Positions 14,802 to 22,709 of a stretch of DNA of 22,986 nucleotides are shown piece after piece (positions within the stretch are counted from its first letter, which is position 1; each line of letters opens with the position of its first letter). The notes under the pieces are model-generated. The model ran no database searches, was not told the origin of the DNA, and saw only the letters and a program-made list of their open reading frames with translations. This stretch comes from Anaerolineae bacterium (lineage in GTDB: Bacteria > Chloroflexota > Anaerolineae > 4572-78 > NAK82), in NCBI GenBank assembly GCA_030597485.1, contig JAUVRU010000004.1, positions 1-22,986 of the forward strand. The letters run 5' to 3'. A program made the translations under genes and the position numbers.

Positions 14802-17377
14802 AGAGATGGCTTTCCGTGTTGGTCCTTTTGCTCCTGAGCCTAGCCGCGTGCCGGGGCCCCGTTGAACCCTCCCCCGGCCCCACCGTTCCCTCTCCCAGCA
14901 GCACCTCCACCCTCACACCCACGATGACGACAGCGCCAGCCACTGCCACGCCAACACCGGTTCCCCTCCAGTCCCCCACTCCTGCGCCTCCCCCAGGCAC
15001 AGCCACACCGGTTCCCGTCACGCCGGTATCGCCTTTCCCCACGGCGCCGTTGCCACTTTCGGCATTCCCGCGCCCGCCCGATGACAACGGCCTGGGTGTG
15101 CACTGGAGCACCTATCTCTACGCGCAATCGGATGAGGCAACCAGCTACTTCGTGTCGGAACTGGCAAGAATGAACATCAGATGGGTCAAGCTGCTCAACG
15201 ACGGCACGTCCGGCCGCGACTACGATCACACCATTGATGATCTGGTGAGCCGGGGCATTATGCCCGTCCTGCGCATCTATCAACGATGCAATCACCCTTA
15301 TGACCCGGATGAACTTGATTCGCTGGTGCGCCACTACGTGGCCAAGGGAGTGCCCTACTACGAGCTGTACAACGAGCCCAACCAGACCGGTGAGAGCGGC
15401 GGATGGTGCCAGCCGGGCGGGGTGCCGCAGCCGGAGTACCTGGCTGAGGCGTGGGCCAATGCCGCCCGCGTGATCTACCTGGCCGGCGGCTATCCCAGCC
15501 TCCCCTCGTTTTTTGCACCCTCTCAGAAGATAGAGGGCTGGCAGGAGGACTTCTTCTACCGCTTCTTCAGCGCCCTGCAGGAACAAGGCAACACGGACGT
15601 TCTCTACTTCTCGTGGGCACCGATTCACAACTACAACATCAATCACCCACCCACTTACCCATACGACGAGGTCAACCTAACCGGTCGCCCTCTGACGAGC
15701 GAAGAGGCAGCTCGCTACCAACTGACTGAGGAGCAAGCAGCACAGATCAACCAGACTCGGGCCACGGCTCGCCAACCGGGAGGTTTCTTCCTGGGCGACA
15801 ACCTCTATGATGACACAACCAACTTCCTCCACTTCATCGCCTTCCGCAACCAGTTCCACGATCTTTTTGGCTTTGATATCCCAATGATCTCCACGGAGGG
15901 AGGCGCTACTCGTGGCTCTGGCGAGGACCCACGGTATCCGGCTGTAGACGGCCAGACTGTGGCTGAGTGGACACTCTGGTCAGCGGATTACATGCTGGAC
16001 GATGCGCCCGATTACTACTTCGCCACCATGACGTGGTTGCTGGCCCAGCACGCTCTGGAATACGATGAGCCCAACTGGGAAATCAATGCCTGGTACCACG
16101 ATCGCGAAGGTGATCAAGAGCCAGTTGTTGACACGCTGAAGGCTCGCCCCCGGCTGCACGAGGCATGTCTGCTGTGTGCCAACGGCGACCGGGACTGCTG
16201 GGCAGCCAAAGTCAAACCGCAACCCGACGCCAATCCGCTGGCCAATTACCCTCGTCCTGCAGGCGACAACGGACGAGGCGTACACTGGCCGCCCACCACC
16301 CAGCCGATGGATGCAGATGTCGTCGACTATTTCGTCTCGGAATTGAAGGCAATGAACGTCAAATGGGTCACGTTCTTGCAGGATGACCGGTTGGAGGTGA
16401 CCAACCCGTACTTGATCGAGCAGTTGGTGGCCAATGGCATCGAGCCGATTATGCGCGTGTACATACCCCTCAACGAGCCCTACCAGCATCTGACCGAACT
16501 GGTGGGAAGCGCCGTTGACATGGGCGTCCACTACTACGAGCTCTACAATGAGCCAAACGTGAGTGGCCCCGAAGGGGGCTGGCGCGACGGTGAGCCGATC
16601 AACGTCGAGCGCATCGTTGATTTGTGGATCCTGGCCGCGCGGGAGGTCCACGTTGCCGGGGGATATCCCAGCCTGCCGCCTCTGGCAGGGGGCGGCACAG
16701 TGGACGACCACGAGTTCTTGCGCGGGTTTCTGGACGGGGTGCGAGCCAGGGGTCAAGCAGACCTGCTGCTCGGTGCGTGGATTCCGGTACACAACTACTT
16801 CCTCAATCACCCCCTCGACTACCCCACCGACCCGGTGAACGTGAACGACGTTGTGCTCACCGATGCCGAGATTGCCGACCGGGGTTTGACGCCAGAGCAG
16901 GCCGCAGCCATCAACCACGCCCGAAACATCGCCAAACTGCCCCGGGAGCAGGGCGGTTACTGGGTCGGCAACACCATTGACGAGGACTCCAACGCCTTCC
17001 GCAAGTTCGAGGCTTATGCCACCATCTTCTTCGGTCGGTTCGGCTACTATCTGCCGGTGATCGGCACCGAGGGCGGGGCGATCGTTGGCGCGGCCGAGGA
17101 TCCCCGCTATCCGCCGCTGCGGGAGGAGGATGTGACCACACTCACGTTGGAAGCCTATCACGCCTTGCTGGACGATGCGCCCACCTACTTTTTCGCGCAG
17201 ACGCCCTGGCTGCTGGCCAACAGCGCTGGCGGGCATCCTGATGAACGCTTCGAGCAGGCAGCCTGGTACAAGGACCGGCAGGGTACCAGGTTGCCCGTGG
17301 TGGACGCACTGGTGGCGGACCCGCGAAAGGGCGAGATTCGGGCGTGGCACGAGCCTGGGCTGCCAGAAGAGGATTGA
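14798..17377 (+). CDS. Lipoprotein with two tandem glycoside-hydrolase-like (clan A) TIM barrels
   Basis: Secreted lipoprotein of 859 residues. A signal peptide ends in the lipobox LAAC with Cys18, followed by a Pro/Thr/Ser-rich linker to about residue 88. Two homologous domains follow (about 93-455 and 485-845). Each begins NGxGVHW, has YYELYNEPN (Glu193 and Glu585 in the NEP motif, the acid/base position of clan GH-A glycosidases), a GGYPSLP turn, an HNYxxNHPxxYP segment and a TEGGA strand (Glu367 and Glu758, the nucleophile position) followed by EDPRYP. A Cys-rich linker (C457, C460, C467) joins them. Both repeats keep both Glu, so both may be active. I cannot assign a GH family or sugar. 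It starts in the ATPase relic and is probably anchored on the cell surface. Confidence 0.75.
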   Translation: MKRWLSVLVLLLLSLAACRGPVEPSPGPTVPSPSSTSTLTPTMTTAPATATPTPVPLQSPTPAPPPGTATPVPVTPVSPFPTAPLPLSAFPRPPDDNGLGVHWSTYLYAQSDEATSYFVSELARMNIRWVKLLNDGTSGRDYDHTIDDLVSRGIMPVLRIYQRCNHPYDPDELDSLVRHYVAKGVPYYELYNEPNQTGESGGWCQPGGVPQPEYLAEAWANAARVIYLAGGYPSLPSFFAPSQKIEGWQEDFFYRFFSALQEQGNTDVLYFSWAPIHNYNINHPPTYPYDEVNLTGRPLTSEEAARYQLTEEQAAQINQTRATARQPGGFFLGDNLYDDTTNFLHFIAFRNQFHDLFGFDIPMISTEGGATRGSGEDPRYPAVDGQTVAEWTLWSADYMLDDAPDYYFATMTWLLAQHALEYDEPNWEINAWYHDREGDQEPVVDTLKARPRLHEACLLCANGDRDCWAAKVKPQPDANPLANYPRPAGDNGRGVHWPPTTQPMDADVVDYFVSELKAMNVKWVTFLQDDRLEVTNPYLIEQLVANGIEPIMRVYIPLNEPYQHLTELVGSAVDMGVHYYELYNEPNVSGPEGGWRDGEPINVERIVDLWILAAREVHVAGGYPSLPPLAGGGTVDDHEFLRGFLDGVRARGQADLLLGAWIPVHNYFLNHPLDYPTDPVNVNDVVLTDAEIADRGLTPEQAAAINHARNIAKLPREQGGYWVGNTIDEDSNAFRKFEAYATIFFGRFGYYLPVIGTEGGAIVGAAEDPRYPPLREEDVTTLTLEAYHALLDDAPTYFFAQTPWLLANSAGGHPDERFEQAAWYKDRQGTRLPVVDALVADPRKGEIRAWHEPGLPEED

Positions 17378-17490
17378 CAACTCGTCGGGGATCACATAAG
17401 GTCCCGGGCGACGTGAACCCGTCAGAGTCAGAATGCGCCCGCCATATGACAATTCGGGCAACGTCCTGGAACGGGCAATGAGGAGCACAA

Positions 17491-18090
17491 ATGAACGCGA
17501 ACGTTGAATCCTTTCTGCGGGTCCTGGATCCAGCCGATAACTCGACCGGCGGGGGAACGGCGTCGGCAGTCGCCGGTGCGATGGCGGCCGCGCTCGTCGG
17601 GATGGTTGCTCGCCTGTCTATCGGCAAGAAGCGGGCGGACACTGAGTCCTTCTTCAGTGTCGCCAGCGCGGAAGCCGAACGGTTGTCGGACACGTTGTTT
17701 GGCGGGGGGCACGAGGACGCCCATGCGTACGATGCGGTACGCGCCGCGTGCAGACTGCCCAAGCACACCGAGGAGCAGGGAGTTGAGCGCCATCAGGCAA
17801 TCCAGCATGCCCTGCTCCACGCTGCCCGCGTCCCCCTGGCGAATGCGGAGGGATGCCGGCGGGTGCTCGAGCTGTGTGCATTGCTGGATGGCCGGTCGAA
17901 CCCCAACGCTGCCTCTGACCTGGAGTGTGCCCGGCTGCTGGCCCATGCCGGACTGCTGGGTTGCCTGGCGAACGTGGAGATTAACCTGTCGTCCATCACA
18001 GATGAGGATGTGAAGACCGAGTTGAGCAGACGGGCCGACGAGCTCAGGGAGTTTGCCAGGGCGGGCGGTAGCCTGGACCCGGTGGCGTGA
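17491..18090 (+). CDS. Formimidoyltetrahydrofolate cyclodeaminase / methenyltetrahydrofolate cyclohydrolase family protein
   Basis: Cytoplasmic, mostly helical protein of the FTCD_C family. It releases ammonia from 5-formimino-tetrahydrofolate to give 5,10-methenyl-tetrahydrofolate, or hydrolyses the methenyl form. The N-terminal glycine-rich segment STGGGTASAVAGAMAAALVGM (within residues 18-38) is the family hallmark. The 199 residues fit the stand-alone bacterial form. GAGGAG lies about 7 nt before the ATG. The glutamate formimidoyltransferase gene begins 54 bp downstream, so the two activities fused in animal FTCD are encoded side by side. A TTGACA at 17374-17379 has only a poor -10 partner (TAAGGT after 17 bp), so a promoter there is doubtful. 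Confidence 0.9.
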   Translation: MNANVESFLRVLDPADNSTGGGTASAVAGAMAAALVGMVARLSIGKKRADTESFFSVASAEAERLSDTLFGGGHEDAHAYDAVRAACRLPKHTEEQGVERHQAIQHALLHAARVPLANAEGCRRVLELCALLDGRSNPNAASDLECARLLAHAGLLGCLANVEINLSSITDEDVKTELSRRADELREFARAGGSLDPVA

Positions 18091-18144
18091 ACACAAAGCG
18101 GGGCACGTTGGACCGCAAGGGAACTGAAAAGGCAGGCGAAGACG

Positions 18145-19047
18145 ATGGACATCTTGATGTGCGTTCCCAATATCAGCGAAGGAAAAGACCTCAAGGTGGT
18201 TGAGGCGGTCGTCCACGAAGTCCGACAAACGCCGGGGGTCAAGCTGCTAGACTACTCTTCGGACAAGGACCACAACCGGTCCGTGCTCACCTTCCTGGGC
18301 GCTCCCGAACCGGTGCTGGCGGCCGCGAAGACTATGGCAGTCAGCGCTCTCGAACTGATCGACATGACGCAGCATAAGGGTTCCCATCCTCGTTTGGGAG
18401 CGGTGGATGTGGTGCCGTTCATTCCGATACGCCACATCGAGACGCAGGAGGCGGTTGAGGTAGCGCGCCTGTTTGGCCGCTTCGTCGGGGAATTGGGCGT
18501 GCCGGTGTACTATTACGAGGACGCAGCCACTCGCCCCGAGAGATGCAGCCTAGTGGAGATTCGCAGGGGGGAGTACGAGGGCCTGGCAGCCAAACTCGAG
18601 GACCCCGCCTGGCTGCCGGACGAAGGGCCAGCAGCCTTCAGTCCCAAATCGGGGGCAGTGATCACCGGTGTGCGCTTTCCGCTGATCGCCTTCAACGTCA
18701 ATCTCCGCACGGCCGACCTCTTCATCGCTCAGCGTATCGCCCGGGCCGTCCGGCACATCAACGGCGGTTACCGATATGTGCGAGCGATGGGCCTGTCGTT
18801 GGAGGATCAGGGAATGGTGCAGGTTTCAATGAACCTGACCAACTACGTCAAGACGCCCATACCCCGTGTCCTTGAGACGATTCGATCAGAAGCTGCCCGG
18901 TATGGTGTGGATGTGGCAGGAACCGAGCTGATAGGCCCGGTGCCGCTCAGGGCACTGGAAGAGGTTGTCGAGCACTACCTGCAGGTCCACGATTTCTCGA
19001 TGGATCAGATCATCGAGACGGCGTTGATCGGCGGAACCAACCAGTGA
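18145..19047 (+). CDS. ftcD: Glutamate formimidoyltransferase
   Basis: Transfers the formimino group of N-formimino-glutamate (a histidine breakdown product) or a similar donor to tetrahydrofolate. The N-terminus reads MCVPNISEGKD, matching the family start; HPRLGAVDVVPF at residues 81-92 includes His81, equivalent to the catalytic His82 of mammalian FTCD; NLRTADLFIAQRIARAVR-like and MVQVSMNLTNY segments complete the two formiminotransferase domains. The 300 residues equal the transferase part alone. No hutH, hutU or hutI is seen in the window, so the donor could come from histidine, purine or another N-heterocycle. The ribosome binding site is weak (AGGCGAAG). It is followed by a permease relic on the other strand. 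Confidence 0.94.
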   Translation: MDILMCVPNISEGKDLKVVEAVVHEVRQTPGVKLLDYSSDKDHNRSVLTFLGAPEPVLAAAKTMAVSALELIDMTQHKGSHPRLGAVDVVPFIPIRHIETQEAVEVARLFGRFVGELGVPVYYYEDAATRPERCSLVEIRRGEYEGLAAKLEDPAWLPDEGPAAFSPKSGAVITGVRFPLIAFNVNLRTADLFIAQRIARAVRHINGGYRYVRAMGLSLEDQGMVQVSMNLTNYVKTPIPRVLETIRSEAARYGVDVAGTELIGPVPLRALEEVVEHYLQVHDFSMDQIIETALIGGTNQ

Positions 19048-19061
19048 CCCGGTCCCCCTGT

Positions 19062-19193
19062 TCAGCCGATCACCAGGTTGAACAGATAACTGGTGAAGAT
19101 GATAGCTATGCACACGAAGCCGATAAAGGCAGCGATCAACTGCGGTTTCAGCACCCGACGCAAGATGAGCATCTCGGGGAAGCTGAGAGCAAC
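19062..19193 (-). pseudogene. C-terminal relic of a YraQ/ArsP_1-type permease
   Basis: About 43 codons on the minus strand end at TGA (19064-19062) and encode ALSFPEMLILRRVLKPQLI followed by a final hydrophobic helix and FNLVIG. This is the typical C-terminal end of permeases of the DUF318/ArsP_1 (YraQ) family, with the PEM-ILRRVLKPQLI loop and last membrane segment. The remaining 250 or more residues are missing: immediately upstream on this strand lies the start of the aldo/keto reductase gene in the opposite orientation, and the open frame there is only its shadow. The family call comes from memory of the motif, so it needs a search. Confidence 0.6.
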
Positions 19194-19211
19194 ACGCCAG
19201 GAGACGGGCAG

Positions 19212-20357
19212 ATGAAGTATCGCAGATTCGGAAAACGGGATTGGCACGGTGCAAATCTCGGCGTCGGGTGCATGCGGTTCCCGGTCGAGGACGGGGATTC
19301 GGCTAGGATCGATGAGCCAGAGGCAACCAGAATGCTGCAGTATGCCATCGACCACGGGGTGAACTACCTTGATACCGCGTACTACTACCACGATGGCAAC
19401 AGTGAGCGATTTCTCGGCCGGGCGCTGGGGGACGGATACGGTGACAAGGTTAAACTGGCGACCAAGCTGCCATCCTGGTCGGTCACAACCCAGGATGACT
19501 TCGATCGTTTCCTTGATGAGCAACTCACCAGACTCCAACCAGACCTCATTGACTTCTACCTCCTGCAGGCGCTGGGACAAGACAGCTGGCACAAGCTGCG
19601 CGATCTGGACGTGCTGGAGAGAGCCGAACGGGCCATCGCCGACGGCCGGATTGGGCATCTCGGTTTCTCGTTTCACGACAAATACGATGTTTTCCAGGAG
19701 ATCGTCGACGCATATAACTGGACGTTCTGCCAGATTCAGCACAACTTCATCGACATAGAGACGCAGGCCGGCACCCGGGGACTGCAATATGCGGCATCAA
19801 AGGGAATGGCGGTGGTGATCATGGAACCGCTGCTGGGCGGCAGGCTCGTCAATCCTCCTGATCCAATTCAGGATGTGTGGGATACCGCCACACACCAGCG
19901 CACTGGCGCCGATTGGGCTTTGCAGTGGCTCTGGAATCAGCCCGAGGTTTCGGTCGTGCTCAGCGGCATGAGCACCATGGAGCAGGTAAGAGAGAATGTT
20001 GGCAGCGCCGACGCGGCCGGCATCAACACCCTGGCGGAAGAAGACGTGGCGCTCTTCGATCAGGTGCGTGCCCAGTATCAGAGGCTCTGCCCTATCCCCT
20101 GCACCAGGTGTGGCTACTGCATGCCGTGTCCGAGCGGAGTCAATATCCCCCGCAACCTCGAGATCTACAATCAGGGCGTGATGTATGACAAACCCGACGC
20201 TGCCCGTCAGTCATACGCCTGGTTGTCTGAAGATGAGCGGGCCAGTGCCTGCACCGAATGCCACGAGTGTGAGGAGGTATGCCCCCAAAACATACCCATC
20301 AGTGAGTGGATGCCGCGCCTCCATCGGGTGCTGGGCGAAGGTGAGCCATTCACATGA
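19212..20357 (+). CDS. Aldo/keto reductase with C-terminal iron-sulfur domain; catalytic His replaced by Gln
   Basis: NAD(P)H-type aldo/keto reductase barrel (about residues 1-285) fused to a ferredoxin-like tail. The catalytic tetrad is Asp54 and Tyr59 (DTAYYYH) and Lys85 (ATK), but the His expected in the YLLHAL motif is Gln119 (YLLQAL). The tail has CPIPCTRCGYCMPCP (Cys293, 297, 300, 303, 306) and CTECHECEEVCP (Cys347, 350, 353, 357), enough for one or two 4Fe-4S clusters. The 381 residues are normal for this subfamily, common in anaerobes, whose substrates are mostly unknown. I chose the ATG at 19212, with AGGAG about 9 nt upstream; a longer frame would run through the permease relic. Confidence 0.92.
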   Translation: MKYRRFGKRDWHGANLGVGCMRFPVEDGDSARIDEPEATRMLQYAIDHGVNYLDTAYYYHDGNSERFLGRALGDGYGDKVKLATKLPSWSVTTQDDFDRFLDEQLTRLQPDLIDFYLLQALGQDSWHKLRDLDVLERAERAIADGRIGHLGFSFHDKYDVFQEIVDAYNWTFCQIQHNFIDIETQAGTRGLQYAASKGMAVVIMEPLLGGRLVNPPDPIQDVWDTATHQRTGADWALQWLWNQPEVSVVLSGMSTMEQVRENVGSADAAGINTLAEEDVALFDQVRAQYQRLCPIPCTRCGYCMPCPSGVNIPRNLEIYNQGVMYDKPDAARQSYAWLSEDERASACTECHECEEVCPQNIPISEWMPRLHRVLGEGEPFT

Positions 20358-20481
20358 TCAGAACCTTGGTGAGTTGGCCAGTTATGTCAAGTTATTCAAT
20401 CTCTGGACACGCCCCACCGAGCTGCATATCCCTCGATCAGCTGCGAGACTATGACCAGCTCACTTGAGAGGAGATTCTCCA

Positions 20482-21621
20482 ATGTCTGCCAGCGATCCTC
20501 CAGCCATGCTTGCCGCCCTCCTACAGCCCTGGCACGACGCCGGGAACGACCCGGCCAAAGCCCAACAGGAGGTCTTGCAACGTCTCCTCGAAGGATATGC
20601 CCAAACCGAATACGGTGCCCAACACAGGGCATCGGAGATTGAGGCCATAGAGGACTACCGTCACGCCTTCCCAATAGTCACCTATGAGGACTATCAACCT
20701 CTCATCCAGCGAGTTATGGCCGGCGAGGTGGGTCTGTTGCTCACGGAGGAACCAATCGGCTGGGCCATCACCCGGGGAACGACCAAGGGAGAGCCCAAGT
20801 TCATTCCCATGACGCCAACAGATCTGCGGATGCGCATCAGCGCTGGTCGGGCCGTGATGAACTACGTCGCGGACAACGACCGGTACGACTTGTTTGCCGG
20901 TGTCAACCTGAACCTCAACTTCCCTTCAGTGGTGGGAATGATGCGTGTGGGAGACCGGGAGGTGGAATACGGCTACAGTTCCGGCATCTACACAAAGTAT
21001 GTGTCAGCCTTCACGCCCATCCGTTCAGCGCCCACCCAGGAGGAGATTGACGCGTTGGGCGGCGGGAAGACGACCCGCGACTGGGAAGCACGCTTCGAGC
21101 TAGCCTATGAGAAATGCGAAGGGGAAAATGTCACCCTGGTGGGAGGCGTGGCGCCCACTGCCATCCTCTTCGCCCGCTACCTGCGCCAGGAACATCGGCT
21201 ATATCCCAAGGACCTGTGGCAGACTCAGATTATGACCTTGGGCAGCGTGCCTGGGATCAACACGCGCTATCAGCCGGCTCTGGAAGCGCTCTACGGGCCG
21301 GTCGTCATCCGCGAAATCTACGGTACCACCGAGGGCATGTTCGGCCAACAGCGAGACGAGCGCCGGGCGTGGGTGCCCAACTACGACCTGTACTTCTTCG
21401 AGGTGGAAACCCGATCAGGGATCAAGATGCTGCACGAGATGCGCCCCGGCCAGCTAGGTAGCCTGGTTGTCTCGACCCCCATCCTGGCCCGGTACAGGAT
21501 CGGCGATCGGATTCTCGCCCTTCAGCCGCCCTACTTCCGCTGTATCGGCCGCGACCGGTGGTTCACGCCGTTGCGCTACGCCTGGGATGAGCTGATGACA
21601 TTCAACCTGGGCCGGCTCTAG
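20482..21621 (+). CDS. GH3-family acyl-adenylating enzyme, compact form
   Basis: Member of the GH3 group of the ANL superfamily, which activates a carboxylate with ATP and, in plants, joins it to an amino acid; bacterial members are mostly uncharacterised. The nucleotide-binding loop is RGTTKGEPKFIPMT (residues 98-111), with Arg where Ser is usual in the TSGTTG form. The YGTTEG motif is at 280-285 and YRIGD at 338-342. The protein stops at 379 residues, shortly after GRDRW, whereas plant GH3 proteins have about 580-610, so the C-terminal lid domain that completes catalysis in ANL enzymes appears to be missing. GAGGAG precedes the ATG at 20482. Substrate unknown. Confidence 0.85.
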   Translation: MSASDPPAMLAALLQPWHDAGNDPAKAQQEVLQRLLEGYAQTEYGAQHRASEIEAIEDYRHAFPIVTYEDYQPLIQRVMAGEVGLLLTEEPIGWAITRGTTKGEPKFIPMTPTDLRMRISAGRAVMNYVADNDRYDLFAGVNLNLNFPSVVGMMRVGDREVEYGYSSGIYTKYVSAFTPIRSAPTQEEIDALGGGKTTRDWEARFELAYEKCEGENVTLVGGVAPTAILFARYLRQEHRLYPKDLWQTQIMTLGSVPGINTRYQPALEALYGPVVIREIYGTTEGMFGQQRDERRAWVPNYDLYFFEVETRSGIKMLHEMRPGQLGSLVVSTPILARYRIGDRILALQPPYFRCIGRDRWFTPLRYAWDELMTFNLGRL

Positions 21622-21673
21622 GGACCACACCCCGCGCCTGGAGATGCCTGCCTCCGGTAGAGCCACGCGGTGT

Positions 21674-22105
21674 TCAGCGACGCCAGCCGAAAGCCCCAAA
21701 GAGAACGGCCACGCCGATGACGATGAGCACCAGCGGCCAGACCACGCCCCACCCGATTATGCCACCCAGCCCGACAGCCAGCAAGACGACACCGAAGATG
21801 AAAGTGCCCCTGACTGCCCGGCGATAGGCCGGCACCAGCAGGCGCACGACCACCTCCAGCAGGACGATCAGCCCAGCTCCAATGAATATGACGGCCCAGC
21901 TGTCCAGCCGCTCGAAACGCGCCAGCAGCCCCATGTTGGCCCCCAGGAGCACCAGCCCTGCCCAAATCAGGATGGCAGCCCACACAACGGCGCTGAGCGG
22001 ATCACGGCGCCATTTCTCGTCCCAGGTCTTCTCGTCTTCCTTTTCGTCCTTCTCTTGCTTCTCTTCTTGCTTTTCCACCTTCTCGTTGCGATGCAGATCA
22101 GACAC
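21674..22105 (-). CDS. Small membrane protein with charged N-terminus and about four transmembrane segments
   Basis: Hypothetical membrane protein of 143 residues. Residues 1-35 are very rich in Glu and Lys and could form a cytoplasmic coiled helix. Hydrophobic segments follow near 40-58, 68-90, 100-116 and 118-136, and the end is GAFGWRR. The layout resembles small DUF5668/LiaI-type membrane proteins, but I cannot assign a family. The start is GTG at 22105: AGGAGG lies 5 nt upstream on this strand, and a longer frame would run through the promoter. It is convergent with the GH3 gene and divergent from the B12-binding relic. Confidence 0.82.
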   Translation of the reverse strand: MSDLHRNEKVEKQEEKQEKDEKEDEKTWDEKWRRDPLSAVVWAAILIWAGLVLLGANMGLLARFERLDSWAVIFIGAGLIVLLEVVVRLLVPAYRRAVRGTFIFGVVLLAVGLGGIIGWGVVWPLVLIVIGVAVLFGAFGWRR

Positions 22106-22148
22106 GGTGACCTCCTTTTCCTCAATTGCGTACTGGCACCTCCTCCCC

Positions 22149-22157
22149 ATTATACCA
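22149..22157 (-). promoter_or_regulatory. Extended -10 promoter of the small membrane protein gene
   Basis: On the minus strand TGGTATAAT is a perfect extended -10 (TG-N-TATAAT, 22157-22149), 43 bp before the GTG start. There is no good -35 at 17 bp, as is common for extended -10 promoters. Confidence 0.6.
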
Positions 22158-22246
22158 CACTTCCCCAATCGCTGAGGGGTAGTTGACGCAGACAGCATCG
22201 TCTCGCCTTTGTCTATGGCAACACAAGGGACCAGCCGCCCCGCACA

Positions 22247-22275
22247 TTGCGCGGATTGCCCGCCGGTGTTATAGT
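22247..22275 (+). promoter_or_regulatory. Promoter in front of the B12-binding gene relic
   Basis: TTGCGC (22247-22252) and TATAGT (22270-22275) are 17 bp apart, and TG at 22267-22268 makes an extended -10. The promoter points toward the disrupted B12-binding gene at 22365, so a transcript may still be made through the relic. Confidence 0.5.
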
Positions 22276-22364
22276 CAGGCTGACACCACGCTGCCTGCTG
22301 GACGGAGTGGCTTGCCATAGACGCTGTCGCTTCCGACAACAGACAGTCCTACAGGGCCACTGAG

Positions 22365-22709
22365 GTGATTGATGCGTTCTTGATCGGTGCGGAAGAGCTG
22401 GAGAATCTCGGTGCTCGCTATCTGGCCGCGCCTCTCCGCAGAGGCGGATATGCGGCAGAGATAGCCGCCTTCAGCACCGCCGAAGACATTGACACCGTTG
22501 TGCGACGGGCAGAATCCGCCCATCCCCGACTCATTGGCCTCTCAATCATGTTGCAGTATCGAGCGCCTGAATTCTTGACCCTGGCCGCCGAGCTTTGCTG
22601 TGTGCTTCCCAAGGCGCACATCACCACAGGGGGTCACTTCCACACCTTATGCGCCGGCGGGCTGCGCAGGTGCTGGGAGCCGCGGTCGAGAGTACCGTCC
22701 GCAGTGTGA
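22365..22709 (+). pseudogene. Truncated B12-binding-domain protein (N-terminal part of a B12-binding radical SAM enzyme)
   Basis: The first about 92 residues look like the cobalamin-binding domain that precedes a radical SAM domain: ENLGARYLAAPLRRGGY, a PRLIGLSIMLQYR strand and turn, and KAHITTGGHF. After GGHF (about 22640) the similarity ends, 22 unrelated residues follow, and the frame stops at 22707-22709. The radical SAM CxxxCxxC motif and the rest of the usual 450-600 residues are absent. A transposase-like frame begins at the same place, so insertion or a linked deletion probably broke the gene. The only in-frame start is GTG at 22365; its ribosome binding site is poor. Confidence 0.7.

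Noticed and set aside
15980..17488. A 502-codon minus-strand frame.
   Set aside because: It is antisense to the lipoprotein repeats, shows no family motif and arises from codon bias of the real gene.
19194..19787. Extension of the permease frame further upstream on the minus strand.
   Set aside because: Only the last about 43 codons resemble a permease; the rest is antisense to the aldo/keto reductase and has no membrane-protein character.
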